Below, in pieces: positions 8,967-18,539 of a stretch of DNA of 64,000 nt; the stretch's first letter is position 1; each line of letters opens with the position of its first letter. A program made the translations under genes and the position numbers. Under the pieces are notes generated by a model. The model was given only the letters and a program-made list of their open reading frames with translations. It searched no databases and was not told the DNA's origin. The DNA is from G963691885 sp963691885 (GTDB lineage: Bacteria; Pseudomonadota; Alphaproteobacteria; UBA8366; Aestuariispiraceae): assembly GCA_963691885.1 (NCBI GenBank), contig OY829843.1, positions 186,001-250,000 of the forward strand, given 5' to 3'.

Positions 8967-9791
8967 TTACAGCAGGTTTATGCGCATATTCTCGCGCGCG
9001 ACAACTGCGCCGGACCAGATTTCCCGCGCCTTCACCTCTAAATCTTCCATGAATTTATCATCATGGGTCGGGTCATGATGGAAGATTGTCAGCATTTTCG
9101 CATCTGCTTCACGGCAGAGCCGCACACCTTCCTCCCAGGTTGAGTGACCCCAACCAATTTTGCTCGGGAACTCTTCTTCGGTATACGTGCAGTCGTAGAT
9201 GACCAAATCCGCCCCATCCATCAGTTCCAGGACATTTTGATCCGACTTCCCTGGGACGTGTTCCGTATCCGTGATATAACACATGGATTTTCCTTTGAAC
9301 TCAACGCGATAACCTGTCGCGCCATTGGGGTGGTTCAAAGGTTTGGTTTTGATGTAAACACCTGGTGTCAGGGTGAAATTGTCCCCGGCGCTGAAATCCT
9401 CAAAAGACATGGTGGCTTGCATCGCTTCCAGGGGGACCGGGAAAAACGGTTGCGCCATTTGCCCCCCAAGCACCTTGCGAATGCCGCCCTCTTCCTCGCT
9501 ATGGCCCGCCATAATATTGAAGCTCTTGCCCGGGATGAAGGCAGGCGTGAAGAAAGGAAACCCGTTGATATGGTCCCAATGAGTGTGAGACAGCATGATA
9601 TTGGCGCGGTGAACGTCCTTGCGCAAAAGCCATGTTCCAAGATTGCGAATGCCGGTACCCGCGTCGAAAATAATACGCTCCCCACCAGTGGCAACTTCTA
9701 CACAGCTTGTATTCCCGCCAAAACCGATATGGCGCGGAGACGGACAGGCTATAGAGCCTCGAACACCCCAAAATTTAACTTTAAACGCCAT
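8967..9791 (-). CDS. MBL-fold metallo-hydrolase
   Basis: A 274-residue metallo-beta-lactamase-fold protein of the RNase Z/PqqB-like type. It begins KFWGVRGSIACPSP and has GGNTSCVEV, the metal motif SHTHWDHINGFPFF (HxHxDH, residues 71-76), a mid-protein YITDTEH and the late metal ligand IFHHDPTH. Family members are phosphodiesterases or hydrolases, and proteins with this GVRGS start are often linked to cyclic-nucleotide signalling. It stands alone between AT-rich intergenic stretches, with the GAF-HD-GYP gene about 200 nt downstream on the same strand. The substrate is unknown. Confidence 0.85.
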   Translation of the reverse strand: MAFKVKFWGVRGSIACPSPRHIGFGGNTSCVEVATGGERIIFDAGTGIRNLGTWLLRKDVHRANIMLSHTHWDHINGFPFFTPAFIPGKSFNIMAGHSEEEGGIRKVLGGQMAQPFFPVPLEAMQATMSFEDFSAGDNFTLTPGVYIKTKPLNHPNGATGYRVEFKGKSMCYITDTEHVPGKSDQNVLELMDGADLVIYDCTYTEEEFPSKIGWGHSTWEEGVRLCREADAKMLTIFHHDPTHDDKFMEDLEVKAREIWSGAVVARENMRINLL

Positions 9792-9966
9792 ATCCCTGAT
9801 ACTTCATGTGTATACACTCAATTATTACGATTGATGAATATTAACAAAACATTCAAGTAATTAGACACTAAATTCAAGTTAAAAGCTGTGATCTTGATCA
9901 CATTCAAAAAATGGTATCAGAGCACCTCTTGAAGAGCATCCAATAAAAACAAAGCCTTACGGACAA

Positions 9967-10635
9967 TCACGGCGGATGAAGCCTGACAGACAACCGACGG
10001 TTTATTCGTCTGTTCTCCGGAACGGGGACGCCCATCAGATCCAGCGGAGGAATTACCGGACGAGTCCCGGCAAAACCGGCAGCCTTCAGGCGCGTCGGGT
10101 CCATCCCCAATCCAACCAGTTCTCGAACAACCCGCGCGGCCTGTTGCGCCGAAAACTCCCAATTTGATGGATATGTATCGCTTTCTTTAGGCACATCGTC
10201 CGTATGACCCTCCACATCGACTTCATAAATGTCGTAAGGGGCCAGTTCCAATTCCAGCTTGATCTGTTTCAGGATTAACTTTGCCGGATCCGTTAATTCA
10301 ACCGTACCGTCTTTGAAGAAACTCCCGGTGACGAAATCTATCACGACCCCTTCATCGTCAAAGCCAACACGAACATCGCCGGGTGGTACCGTCTCGCTGG
10401 TATCCACTATTGCCTGAACATTGCTGTGCAGCGCGAAAATCGGTCGATCACTATCAACGCGCCCGCCAATCTGCTCTTTAATACCAGCCTGCACTTCTTC
10501 CATCAGCGGAATATCGACGGACGAGAAAGAAACCAGCATCACAAAGAAAGCCAAAAGCAGCGTGATTGCATCGGCATAGGTGACGAGCCATTCCTCGTCA
10601 TCCCCCTGCTTCGCGTTAGTTCGCCGCCGGCGCAT
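9967..10635 (-). CDS. motB: MotB-like OmpA/MotB peptidoglycan-binding stator protein
   Basis: A 222-residue stator subunit. The N-terminus MRRRRTNAK is followed by one transmembrane helix (VTYADAITLLLAFFVMLVSF) with the conserved proton-binding Asp of MotB. The periplasmic C-terminal OmpA domain has VDVEGHTDDVP and NWEFSAQQAARVVREL, which anchor it to peptidoglycan. An upstream ATG at 10680 would add 15 residues inside motA; the ATG at 10635 matches the family start and overlaps the end of the motA-like gene by 20 nt, so translation is coupled. Together the pair forms an ion-driven motor. Flagellar use is likely, but no other flagellar gene lies nearby. Confidence 0.83.
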   Translation of the reverse strand: MRRRRTNAKQGDDEEWLVTYADAITLLLAFFVMLVSFSSVDIPLMEEVQAGIKEQIGGRVDSDRPIFALHSNVQAIVDTSETVPPGDVRVGFDDEGVVIDFVTGSFFKDGTVELTDPAKLILKQIKLELELAPYDIYEVDVEGHTDDVPKESDTYPSNWEFSAQQAARVVRELVGLGMDPTRLKAAGFAGTRPVIPPLDLMGVPVPENRRINRRLSVRLHPP

Positions 10636-11446
10636 TTTCACCCTCACCAGCGCGTTCACGCAATTGGCGGTCGATATCAAACCGGATGGTCGGATCGAGA
10701 TACGAGTTCATTCTGTCCTGAATAAAACGCGGATTCTTGCGATCAGACAGCAGGGCCAGCCCCTCTGTGAGAAGATCATGCCGGAACCTGTTAATTTCCT
10801 GACGTTGGGTCATCTTGTTCGCTGCAGGAAGCAGGATAAACCGCGCCATAATCACCCCATAAAGGGTGGTGTTCAACGCAACAGCCAGACCACGGCCCAA
10901 TTGCGTCGGATCGCTTCCCATATCGTCCAGCATAATGATCAACCCGACAAGTGTGCCGATCATACCAAAAGCAGGCGCTGTACTGGCCATATTGCGGCAG
11001 ATATTGGCGGGCACCATTTCGCGCTCAAAGGTGCGATCAGCAACATTGTCAAGATTGGCGCGAACTTCACCACCTTTGTATCCGGACAGCACCAGCTCCA
11101 GGCCGAAGGACAGAAACGGATCATTTTCAACTTTCTTCAACTCGCCATCCAGCGCAACCACACCGCGCTGTTGGGCCAGATACCCCCAGCGAATGATGCG
11201 ACCGACTTCTTGATTTAGGATGCTCCGTCCCACCCGTTGAACCGAGAACATCGACATGATACCGCCGCAGGCCAACAAGACATAGCGCGCCTCCTGGCCA
11301 AGAAAGGTCGCCGCCAGCGTCCCTCCCACAACCATCAAGAAGCTGGAAAAGCTGAAAAATATCATGTAGTTGTCGGTGCTGAATGTGATGGCGCCGACAA
11401 ACAGACTGACGCACAGCAGAAAGGCTATGAACGTGTTAATCGACAT
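10616..11446 (-). CDS. motA: MotA/TolQ/ExbB proton-channel family protein
   Basis: A membrane protein of about 276 residues with four transmembrane segments, two near the N-terminus (FIAFLLCVSLFVGAI, FLMVVGGTLAATFLG) and two near residues 165-230 (AFGMIGTLVGLIIML, LYGVIMARFILLPAA). FGMIGTLVGL is the core MotA/TolQ/ExbB channel motif. It pairs with the MotB-like protein encoded immediately downstream, together forming the ion-conducting stator. An ATG at 11485 is in frame, but the extension MHGFWCRGRPTGR is poorly like the family, so the start MSINTFIAF at 11446 is preferred. A divergent methyltransferase gene lies about 160 nt upstream. Confidence 0.83.
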   Translation of the reverse strand: MSINTFIAFLLCVSLFVGAITFSTDNYMIFFSFSSFLMVVGGTLAATFLGQEARYVLLACGGIMSMFSVQRVGRSILNQEVGRIIRWGYLAQQRGVVALDGELKKVENDPFLSFGLELVLSGYKGGEVRANLDNVADRTFEREMVPANICRNMASTAPAFGMIGTLVGLIIMLDDMGSDPTQLGRGLAVALNTTLYGVIMARFILLPAANKMTQRQEINRFRHDLLTEGLALLSDRKNPRFIQDRMNSYLDPTIRFDIDRQLRERAGEGENAPAAN

Positions 11447-11604
11447 TCGACCAGTTGGCCTCCCCCGGCACCAGAAACCATGCAAAGAACTTAATGATCA
11501 AATAATAGTCTAATAAATAACACTAAAAACAAGTATTTTTCCACATTAGTTTCCAAACAGATAAATTATAAACCCCGGAAAAACAGGGAATATTTGCAAG
11601 GCTT

Positions 11605-12855
11605 ATGACCAAAGAGATCACGATCGACCATATTGGTGCCAGAGGTGACGGCATTGGTATTCTGGACGGAAACCGGGTTTTCGTTCCCTTCTCTGCGCCA
11701 GGCGAAACCTATTCCGTCGGAAAACTGGAAAAGCGTGGAGATGCCATGCTGGCAGTTGAGGTGAAACTTTTGAACGCGTTAGAGGCCCGCCGCACCCCGC
11801 CCTGCCCGGTCTTCCAAAAATGCGGTGGCTGCACATTACAGCACCTGTATGACGCAACCATCGCTGCCCAAAAACGTGATTTACTGATCGCAGCGCTTCA
11901 ACGTCGCGGGATAGAGAATGCAAAAATCGGTGAGACAGTCACGACACCGCCAGGCCAACGCCGGCGGGCGCGGTTTGCTGTTCAGAAAACAGAGCGCGGC
12001 TGGATCATCGGTTTTAATGAGCGCGGATCGAAGCGTATTGTGGACCTCGATCTCTGCCCCGTATTGAAGCCATCCCTGGCTGAGCTTCCCAAAATACTGC
12101 GTCCGATTCTGGACAAGGTACCGGCCTTCGGACGCAGCGGCGACATCCATGTCACCACTTCCGAAACCGGCCTGGAAATCTGCCTCTTTCCGAATAAGCC
12201 CGGCAAACTGGATCTTGATCAGCGTTATGACCTGACCGACTGGGCCGAGGAAATGGACCTGGCGCGTCTGATCTGGGGCAACGACAAAGAACCGGAAATC
12301 ATTATCGAACGCCGGCAAGTTATGATCCGGTTTGGCAATCGCCTGACAGCCATTCCACCCGCCGCCTTTCTGCAACCCAGTGAGAGCGGTGAAACAGCCC
12401 TTGCGCAGATGGTCGTCGACGCATGCAAAGGTGCCGTGCGGGTTGCCGATCTATATTGCGGTTGCGGCAGTCTGACACTGCCTCTGCTTGACGCCGGGCA
12501 CACAGTGCACGCTGTTGAGATTGATGCGGCAATGGTCCATTCGATCCGGCGCTCACAGGGTGGCGCGGTCAGTTCAGAACAACGGGACCTTGCCCGATTT
12601 CCCATGACCGCGAAGGAACTTGCGGGTTTTGACGCCGTTGTTTTTGATCCGCCGCGCGCAGGCGCGCTGGCCCAGGCCGAACAACTGGCACAGTCTGATG
12701 TGCCGGTTGTAGTGGCAGTATCCTGCAACCCGGGAACATTGGCACGCGACGTGCGGGTTCTACTCGATGCCGGCTATCGCATTGAGTCTGCGACACCTGT
12801 CGACCAGTTCACCTGGTCGGCTCATCTCGAGGCGCTCGTAATACTGAAACGTTAG
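11605..12855 (+). CDS. 23S rRNA (uracil-5-)-methyltransferase, RlmD/TrmA family
   Basis: A 416-residue RNA m5U methyltransferase that uses S-adenosylmethionine. It starts with a short TRAM-like RNA-binding region (ITIDHIGARGDGIG, FVPFSAPGE). The iron-sulfur cluster ligands follow in CPVFQKCGGCTLQHL with an earlier Cys. The catalytic domain contains LYCGCGSLTLPLL for SAM, FDPPRAG, and the nucleophilic Cys in AVSCNPGTLARD near the C-terminus. The target, U747 or U1939 of 23S rRNA, cannot be chosen from sequence alone. The gene stands alone and diverges from motAB. Confidence 0.88.
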   Translation: MTKEITIDHIGARGDGIGILDGNRVFVPFSAPGETYSVGKLEKRGDAMLAVEVKLLNALEARRTPPCPVFQKCGGCTLQHLYDATIAAQKRDLLIAALQRRGIENAKIGETVTTPPGQRRRARFAVQKTERGWIIGFNERGSKRIVDLDLCPVLKPSLAELPKILRPILDKVPAFGRSGDIHVTTSETGLEICLFPNKPGKLDLDQRYDLTDWAEEMDLARLIWGNDKEPEIIIERRQVMIRFGNRLTAIPPAAFLQPSESGETALAQMVVDACKGAVRVADLYCGCGSLTLPLLDAGHTVHAVEIDAAMVHSIRRSQGGAVSSEQRDLARFPMTAKELAGFDAVVFDPPRAGALAQAEQLAQSDVPVVVAVSCNPGTLARDVRVLLDAGYRIESATPVDQFTWSAHLEALVILKR

Positions 12856-12859
12856 CGCA

Positions 12860-14215
12860 TCACGGGGGTCCTGACGGTCCGACAGATTTCACTAATTTCG
12901 GGAATGCGAAGGCCAGTGTGACACCCCGCAACGCCATAAATATACTCAGCGCTGCCCACAGTCCGTGATTGTCATAAGCGTCCCGCAGCCACGGATTGAT
13001 CAAAAGATAGCCGCCCAGAGACAGGATCATCGCGTTGCGCAGCGCGGCAGACCGGGTTGCCCCCAGAAAAATGCCGTCAAATACGAAAGCCCAGACCGCC
13101 AGGACCGGCATAAACGCGGCCCATCCAAGATGGAGATAGGCATCCAGCCGCACCTCCTCAATCCCGGTCATCAGATTCACGATTGGGTGGCCAAACGCAA
13201 AAAACACCATCGAGCAGAGGACGGCAACAATGCCGCCCCAAAGGAAGGCGACCTTCGATGCCGCCAAAAACCCTCTGCGATCTTTCTTTCCAACGCTACC
13301 ACCGACCAGAGCTTCTGCAGCATGGGCGAACCCATCCAAGCCGTGAGCCGCGAAGCTCATAAAGTTCAGAAGGACGGCATTTGCGGCCAGCGTAATAGTA
13401 CCAAGCAATGCACCTTGATTGGTGAAATACGCAAACGCGGTAATCAAACACAGCGTTCTGATAAATATGTCCCCGTTCAAGGCGACAAGTGCCCGTATTC
13501 CGGACCAGGTAAAAAGACGTTCCCCTGCCTGAAGAGGTGACGTTCTCGCCCTGACACGCCGATACACCAGTATCACACCGATCGCCGCACCGCTTACCTC
13601 TGCGATCAATGTGGCAACGGCCACACCTTCTATTCCCCAGCCGAAACCCAGTACAAAAACCAGATCCAGGATAATGTTCACACCATTTGCCCATAATTGC
13701 AGAAACAGGGGTGTGCGCGCGTCCTGGGTCCCCAACAGCCATCCCAGGATGACATAATTCAGCAAGGTTGCTGGCGCCCCCCAGATCCGTATCTGGATGT
13801 AGATAGCGGCCAGCTCTTCAACATCGCTCGAAGCGCTGAGCATTGATAGTCCGACGAGCCGGATCGGGATCTGCAACAACAACAGTAATCCACCCAAGAC
13901 AGCCGCAATTATACCGGCGCGCAACAGGATGGCGCGAACCTCAACCCCATCGTCGCGGCCCCACGCCTGAGCGGTCAGACCAGTGGTGCTCATTCTGAGG
14001 AAACCAAATCCCCAATAGACGTAGCTGAAGATCAGAGCGCCGATTGCCACTGCCCCCAGATAGGCTGGATCCGGCAGGTGTCCCATGACGGCTGTATCGG
14101 CAATCCCGAGCAGAGGTACAGACAGGTTCGAGATAATGATCGGCCCAGCCAGTCGCCAGAGACGACGGTGCCAATTCCCCTCAACTCGGCTTGTGTCACT
14201 ACTCTGCGCGGCCAT
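12860..14215 (-). CDS. MATE family efflux transporter (DinF-like)
   Basis: A 451-residue membrane protein with about twelve hydrophobic segments in two six-helix halves, the MATE layout. It begins with LAGPIIISNLSVPLLGIADTAVMG, the family's characteristic first helix with P and D residues, and has IWGAPATLLNYVILGWLLG and the second-half SFAAHGLDGFAHAAEALVG typical of the DinF subgroup. These proteins export cationic drugs or metabolites in exchange for Na+ or H+. The start is two bases past the stop of the DUF3572 gene, so the two are one transcript. Its substrate is unknown. Confidence 0.88.
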   Translation of the reverse strand: MAAQSSDTSRVEGNWHRRLWRLAGPIIISNLSVPLLGIADTAVMGHLPDPAYLGAVAIGALIFSYVYWGFGFLRMSTTGLTAQAWGRDDGVEVRAILLRAGIIAAVLGGLLLLLQIPIRLVGLSMLSASSDVEELAAIYIQIRIWGAPATLLNYVILGWLLGTQDARTPLFLQLWANGVNIILDLVFVLGFGWGIEGVAVATLIAEVSGAAIGVILVYRRVRARTSPLQAGERLFTWSGIRALVALNGDIFIRTLCLITAFAYFTNQGALLGTITLAANAVLLNFMSFAAHGLDGFAHAAEALVGGSVGKKDRRGFLAASKVAFLWGGIVAVLCSMVFFAFGHPIVNLMTGIEEVRLDAYLHLGWAAFMPVLAVWAFVFDGIFLGATRSAALRNAMILSLGGYLLINPWLRDAYDNHGLWAALSIFMALRGVTLAFAFPKLVKSVGPSGPP

Positions 14216-14217
14216 AC

Positions 14218-14502
14218 TTATTCTACAGGTGCGCCAGGCAGGTGTTGGCGCAAATAACCGGGCAATTCAGGGTCGATTTCGTTAGCCTCGGCAAACTCAA
14301 TCAAAAGCGATTCATTGCCCAGCAGATAGTCCAGGACGCCGCCCAAAAACAAGGGATCGGAGATTTGAGTTCTGATTTCGCCGGGCCCCGCCCCTGTTAG
14401 CGCCAGGAACTGCCCGATGCGGTCCTGATCCTGACCCAAAAAAATCAAGGCGCTCTGCGCGAGTTCAAGAGCGTCTTCCGGCGTGTACTTCAACATTGTC
14501 AT
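14218..14502 (-). CDS. DUF3572 domain-containing protein
   Basis: A small acidic 94-residue soluble protein matching DUF3572, a family found almost only in Alphaproteobacteria: AQSALIFLGQDQDRIGQFLALTG followed by a conserved GxxPxxIR-like stretch (GAGPGEIRTQISDPLFLGGVLDYLL). The function is unknown. It leads the two-gene transcript with the MATE transporter. An alternative start, MLKYTPEDAL, lies two codons in. Its lineage restriction is one of the better clues that the host is an alphaproteobacterium. Confidence 0.82.
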   Translation of the reverse strand: MTMLKYTPEDALELAQSALIFLGQDQDRIGQFLALTGAGPGEIRTQISDPLFLGGVLDYLLGNESLLIEFAEANEIDPELPGYLRQHLPGAPVE

Positions 14503-14869
14503 CCTCGGTTACAGTTCGGATCAGAGATGCCCGTTTTCCCGGACGCTTACAACAAGACAAACGCAGGATACACCACATAGCGGTGCGGTATTGATGACCA
14601 ACTGGCAATACTGTGTCGCGCCGCGAAACCGTTGGTTACGCTGGACGAAATGCTCCTGTTCAGTATCTTTGTACAAAATAGTTGTCGGGAATTTGATTGG
14701 TTGCTCCTTTCAGACTGTCTCTGCTGAAAACGCTACTGCAAATTCCCTGTGCCCATTTCTGGTAAGATGTGGCACCATGATCAGTGGATTTGGACGGTTT
14801 CGAGACTTTGCAGCTCGTCCAGGCTCAGCAGATCGGGCAGAAAGATATGACAGGGTAGCAGGTGACATA
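14503..14869 (+). other. Non-coding interval between DUF3572 and cupin genes
   Basis: About 370 bases without a convincing gene. The cupin reading frame stays open through the whole interval, but the extra residues look non-coding and the strong AGGTGA ribosome site lies just before 14870. The interval should hold divergent promoters for the DUF3572-MATE and cupin transcripts; no clear -35/-10 pair or operator was recognised. Confidence 0.4.
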
Positions 14870-15526
14870 ATGACGGCCTACAAACTGCGGCTTGTGCATG
14901 ATCTGATCGGTCCAGGTAAATCCGTTACATATGCGGGTGGCATCAATCGCATCCTCTATTGTCGTCATGGCGGGGCGATCGTGAGTGGTCATTCCAGCGA
15001 ACTGGTCTGCGACGGGGCAGCCCACGCCAACCGGCCGGTGACGGTAACTGGTTCGCTCGACGGTGCCACAATCTGGCGGTTTGAATTGGTTACCAGCGAC
15101 TCGGATGTTCCAGCTGAATGCGAGGGGGCCATTCGAACGGCGCTACAGGTCGAAGCGGATGTGCCACTGGAAAGCCCGCACGGGTATCTGATCCGCTGCG
15201 ATGCGGTCAATCTTCCACTTGGGTGCGAAATCTATGAACACACCCATGCGGGTCCCGGAATTAGATGCATGCATCGCGGTAGCCTCACGCTGGAGATAGA
15301 GGGGCGTCGACGCACCTTCACCAAGGACAATGCCTGGTTCGAAAACGGCGCAGACCACGTTTCAGGAAAAGGGTCCACAGAAAAAATGGCAGGGTTCGTC
15401 CGCGCGATGATCCTGCCAAAAACTTATCTGGGGAAGAGTTCGATCAGTTATGTTCGAGAGCAAGACTGGGCCAAACCCAAAAAACAGACCTATAAAACCT
15501 ATGTCGACCAGGTCCTCGAACTTTAG
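14870..15526 (+). CDS. Cupin-like domain protein of unknown function
   Basis: A soluble protein of 218 residues. The start is the ATG at 14870, preceded by AGGTGA six bases away; an upstream ATG at 14777 is in frame but has no good site. The C-terminal half reads CEIYEHTHAGPGIRCMHRG and later WFENGADHV, the His-containing beta-barrel signature of a cupin. The N-terminal half (RILYCRHGGAIVSG) may be a second, degenerate cupin, giving a bicupin. It could bind a metal and a small acid or sense a metabolite; the role is not known. It converges with the Spx-like gene, three bases apart. Confidence 0.65.
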   Translation: MTAYKLRLVHDLIGPGKSVTYAGGINRILYCRHGGAIVSGHSSELVCDGAAHANRPVTVTGSLDGATIWRFELVTSDSDVPAECEGAIRTALQVEADVPLESPHGYLIRCDAVNLPLGCEIYEHTHAGPGIRCMHRGSLTLEIEGRRRTFTKDNAWFENGADHVSGKGSTEKMAGFVRAMILPKTYLGKSSISYVREQDWAKPKKQTYKTYVDQVLEL

Positions 15527-15529
15527 GGC

Positions 15530-15880
15530 TCACCCGGTCACAGCGGCTTTCATCTCCGGCGTAAAACCGACATAAACCCTACCCTCTATCTCAACGACCG
15601 GTCGCTTGATCAGCGCCGGATTTTCCAGGATCAGATTGACGGCGGCATCCTCGTTCAAACCGGATTTTATATCTTCTGATAAACCCCTCCACGTGGTGCC
15701 ACGCTTGTTGATCAGTCCATCCGCACCCAGGACCTCAATCCAATGTGAGATCTGTGCCCGGTCGAGACCATCCTTTCGAAAGTCATGCAAGGTGGCTTCT
15801 ATGCCGGCCTCATGAAACCATTTCAGGGCCTTTCGGCATGTATCACAGTTCTTCAGACCGAAAATTGTTAGTTGTGTCAT
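15530..15880 (-). CDS. Spx/MgsR/ArsC-like thiol reductase family protein
   Basis: A 116-residue thioredoxin-fold protein of the ArsC/Spx/YffB family. It starts MTQLTIFGLKNCDTC with a CxxC redox pair, continues with HDFRKDGLDRAQISHWI, and has the conserved LINKRGTTWRGL and LIKRPVVEIEGRVYVGF near the C-terminus. The ATG at 15880 follows GGGAGATGAT; the frame upstream to 15976 is not like the family. The single-protein forms in Proteobacteria are glutathione-linked reductases of uncertain substrate rather than true arsenate reductases. No ars genes lie nearby. Confidence 0.85.
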   Translation of the reverse strand: MTQLTIFGLKNCDTCRKALKWFHEAGIEATLHDFRKDGLDRAQISHWIEVLGADGLINKRGTTWRGLSEDIKSGLNEDAAVNLILENPALIKRPVVEIEGRVYVGFTPEMKAAVTG

Positions 15881-16038
15881 ATCATCTCCCGGCAAAATGT
15901 CCGGAGAAACTGTTTCCGTCTTTTGGGACTGAGGCAAGTCCCCGCACGCGATCTTTTTGGTGGCAATTCCCGGCATATTAATTGATGATTGTATTGGGGA
16001 ATATCAGGGAGCTTTTCGAAGCTGTTTGAAATGGGCAG

Positions 16039-17637
16039 ATGATGAAAGAACACCGGACCACGCTTCAGCAGGCTCCAACTGATGACCTGCGAGATAGTGC
16101 TGATACAAGAGATCTGTTGTCGGCGGCGACAGGATTCCTGCAGCCGGGAAATCAGTGGTTTTGGGCAACTGATGCTGAAGGCGTTTTTGTCCCGCTCAGC
16201 GGGATCCCTGCCGACTACCCTCAAAGCCCGCCGGCCGAGTATATCGGAAAATCCAGAACCGATTTAATGACAAATGACGTATTGGATGTGCGCGGCGTAT
16301 CCGCCATTCAAAATGCGATGAACAAGAAGCAAGCGTTCACAAATATCCGCGTTGAACAAAGGCTTGCTGGACAGGTGCCACGTCGCATCCTGGTCAGTGG
16401 CACGCCCATTTGGTCAGATGCCGGGGAGTTTCTTGGATATCGCGGTGCCGAGACCGATGTTTCCTCTACAGTAACCGACGAGACTTCGACCGATAGTGAT
16501 CTTGCGTCACTTCGAAAGAGCGAGGCCCAATATCGTTTCCTGATCGAACACTCTATTCAGGCCATTGTGGTGCATCGCGATCTCAAAATCCTTTACGCCA
16601 ATCAGGCATTCGCCGATCTGATCGGGGCCGACACAGCTGACGAATTGTTTGGGAAATCTCTGGAAAACTTTCACGTCCCGGATGAGGTCGTTCGACTGGA
16701 ACGGTTTCGACAATTGCGACTGAACGGAAAGAAAGCGCCCGCCCATTACGAAACGCGGTACCGCCGCCTTGACGGGAAACCGATCTGGGCCGAACAACGC
16801 GTCAAAATGATCAACTTCAATGGCGACGAAGCGATTCTGGTTTCTGCTTTAGACATCACCAAACGAAGACGGCAGGAACAGGCCCTTTTGCGGTCAAAGC
16901 TGGAGGCGGAAACCGCCAACCGCGCGAAAACACAATTCCTCGCCAATATGAGCCACGAATTGCGAACCCCTTTGAATGCCGTGCTCGGCTTCACCGAGGT
17001 CATGCGAAATGAGATGTTCGGTCCGGTGGAGAACAATCGCTATGCCGAGTATCTCGGCGATATATCCGGAAGCGCGACGCATCTGTTGGACCTCATCAAT
17101 GACATACTCGACGTCTCCCAAATTGAAGCGGGCAGACGCGACCTGGATGAAACGGCATTCTGTATCGACAAAATCCTCGAGGACGCTGTCCGTCGCTCAC
17201 AAGCCCTTGAGATTGAGGTTAATATTGTTCTGGCGCTCGATCCCGCACTCTCTGAAATCCGGCTTTTGGGGGATCGGCGCAGCATCGTGCAAATTGTCGA
17301 TAACCTTTTGTCCAATGCCCTGAAATTCACAGATGCGGACGGGACGGTCACGGTTGGATGTACGCTGGTCGAGGATCAAATACGCCTGTATATCAGCGAC
17401 ACAGGCCGCGGTATTCCGTCTGAACATATTGAGCGGATTCTGGAACCCTTCGAGCAGGTGAGAGACGTTACCGCCCCGCAAAATTCCGGTGTGGGTCTTG
17501 GTCTTTCAATCGTGCGGGCATTGGTAGATATGCACGACGCCATAATGCAGATTGAAAGCAAGGTCGACGAAGGAACAACAATCTCAGTGCTCTTCCCTGC
17601 TTCCCGAGTAAAAACGCGATCTGAGATTGAATCTTAA
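16039..17637 (+). CDS. PAS domain sensor histidine kinase
   Basis: A 532-residue cytosolic sensor kinase with no membrane segment. Two PAS domains lie at about residues 38-135 (WFWATDAEGVF) and 158-275 (FLIEHSIQAIVVHRD, AILVSALDITKRRR). The HisKA domain has the phospho-acceptor His306 in NMSHELRTPLNAVLGFTEVM. The ATPase domain has the N box (LLSNALKF, N426), G1 (DTGRGI, about 454) and G2 (GVGLGLSIV, about 484). No response-regulator gene is adjacent, so it is an orphan kinase that may feed a distant regulator. The convergent N-formylglutamate amidohydrolase gene starts its terminal codon 20 nt after this stop. Confidence 0.9.
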   Translation: MMKEHRTTLQQAPTDDLRDSADTRDLLSAATGFLQPGNQWFWATDAEGVFVPLSGIPADYPQSPPAEYIGKSRTDLMTNDVLDVRGVSAIQNAMNKKQAFTNIRVEQRLAGQVPRRILVSGTPIWSDAGEFLGYRGAETDVSSTVTDETSTDSDLASLRKSEAQYRFLIEHSIQAIVVHRDLKILYANQAFADLIGADTADELFGKSLENFHVPDEVVRLERFRQLRLNGKKAPAHYETRYRRLDGKPIWAEQRVKMINFNGDEAILVSALDITKRRRQEQALLRSKLEAETANRAKTQFLANMSHELRTPLNAVLGFTEVMRNEMFGPVENNRYAEYLGDISGSATHLLDLINDILDVSQIEAGRRDLDETAFCIDKILEDAVRRSQALEIEVNIVLALDPALSEIRLLGDRRSIVQIVDNLLSNALKFTDADGTVTVGCTLVEDQIRLYISDTGRGIPSEHIERILEPFEQVRDVTAPQNSGVGLGLSIVRALVDMHDAIMQIESKVDEGTTISVLFPASRVKTRSEIES

Positions 17638-17656
17638 ACCGTATTCTTGGCGGTTT
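17636..17656 (+). terminator. Weak hairpin between convergent genes
   Basis: AAACCG (17636-17641) and CGGTTT (17651-17656) form a 6-bp stem with a 9-nt loop right after the histidine kinase stop, followed by GTT. It is short and the T-run is poor, so it is at best a weak bidirectional terminator. Confidence 0.35.
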
Positions 17657-17657
17657 G

Positions 17658-18539
17658 TTACTCCGCGGCCGTCGCCAGAGTTCGGCTGCGCAATTCCTCT
17701 GCAAGATTCCGTATGAGATCACCCAGATCATCGCGCAATGCATCGAACCCGTTCAGCTTCTGAAGGGTAATTTCATCCATGTAAAGGGCGCGGTTAATCT
17801 CGATCTGCAAGGAATGTCTACCCTCCGCAGGATTGGAATAGGCCTCTACCAGATAGGCACCCTTGTAGGGGTCATTCAGGCGCACAGAATAGCCCCGACC
17901 GACGAGCCAGTCGCGGACAAACATGCTGAAAGCAGGGTCGCAAGACCGGCCATCTTTATCGCCAAGAACAAAATCCGCCCGTGCGGTCCGCGACGAACGC
18001 GCAATGATCGGCGAGGAACCGGCGGGCATGGAATGACAGTTCAAATGCCAGACCGTTCCAAATTGAGCCTGCCTTTGAATGATTTCTTCTTCCAAAGCGC
18101 TGTGGTAGGGGCGCCAATATGCATCCAACCGATGATTGACTTCTTCAGGTGACAATCGACGGTCATACATGGCCCGATCGGTTGGACATGTACGCCAGAT
18201 CAGGCCGTGGCCCAACCGGGTTTTTTCAGACGGCCGCACAATGTTGGGCCAACTGCGGGACAGTAACCGAATGTCCAGGTCATCTTCCGCACGGTTCGGA
18301 TCAATATAGCTGCGCGGAAACAACGCCCGCAACAAACTGGCCCCGTATTCGACACTTTGGCCAAACAGCTCGTCGACATAGCTATCCTGCACTTTGCGCA
18401 AGACATTCAGGGGGACAACCGTTCCAAAATCGTCAGGGAAAATCGTTCCACTATGCGGTGAATCCACCACCAACGGCGCGGCATTGGCGGAATCGGCCCT
18501 GTCCAATTGAAACACATTTGGCTCGATCCACTGGGTCAC
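17658..18539 (-). CDS. N-formylglutamate amidohydrolase family protein
   Basis: About 293 residues of the N-formylglutamate amidohydrolase (HutG/FGase) family, Zn-dependent enzymes that release formate from N-formyl-glutamate or related N-formyl compounds. The family landmarks are VVDSPHSGTIFPDDF at the start, YVDELF, RSYIDPNRAEDDLD, WHLNCHSMP with the metal-binding His, and LQIEINRALYMDE. A GTG at 18539 follows GAGG with good spacing and gives VTQWIEPNVF; an ATG at 18575 would add twelve residues. No histidine-utilisation genes are near, so a role in histidine breakdown cannot be claimed. Confidence 0.85.
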   Translation of the reverse strand: MTQWIEPNVFQLDRADSANAAPLVVDSPHSGTIFPDDFGTVVPLNVLRKVQDSYVDELFGQSVEYGASLLRALFPRSYIDPNRAEDDLDIRLLSRSWPNIVRPSEKTRLGHGLIWRTCPTDRAMYDRRLSPEEVNHRLDAYWRPYHSALEEEIIQRQAQFGTVWHLNCHSMPAGSSPIIARSSRTARADFVLGDKDGRSCDPAFSMFVRDWLVGRGYSVRLNDPYKGAYLVEAYSNPAEGRHSLQIEINRALYMDEITLQKLNGFDALRDDLGDLIRNLAEELRSRTLATAAE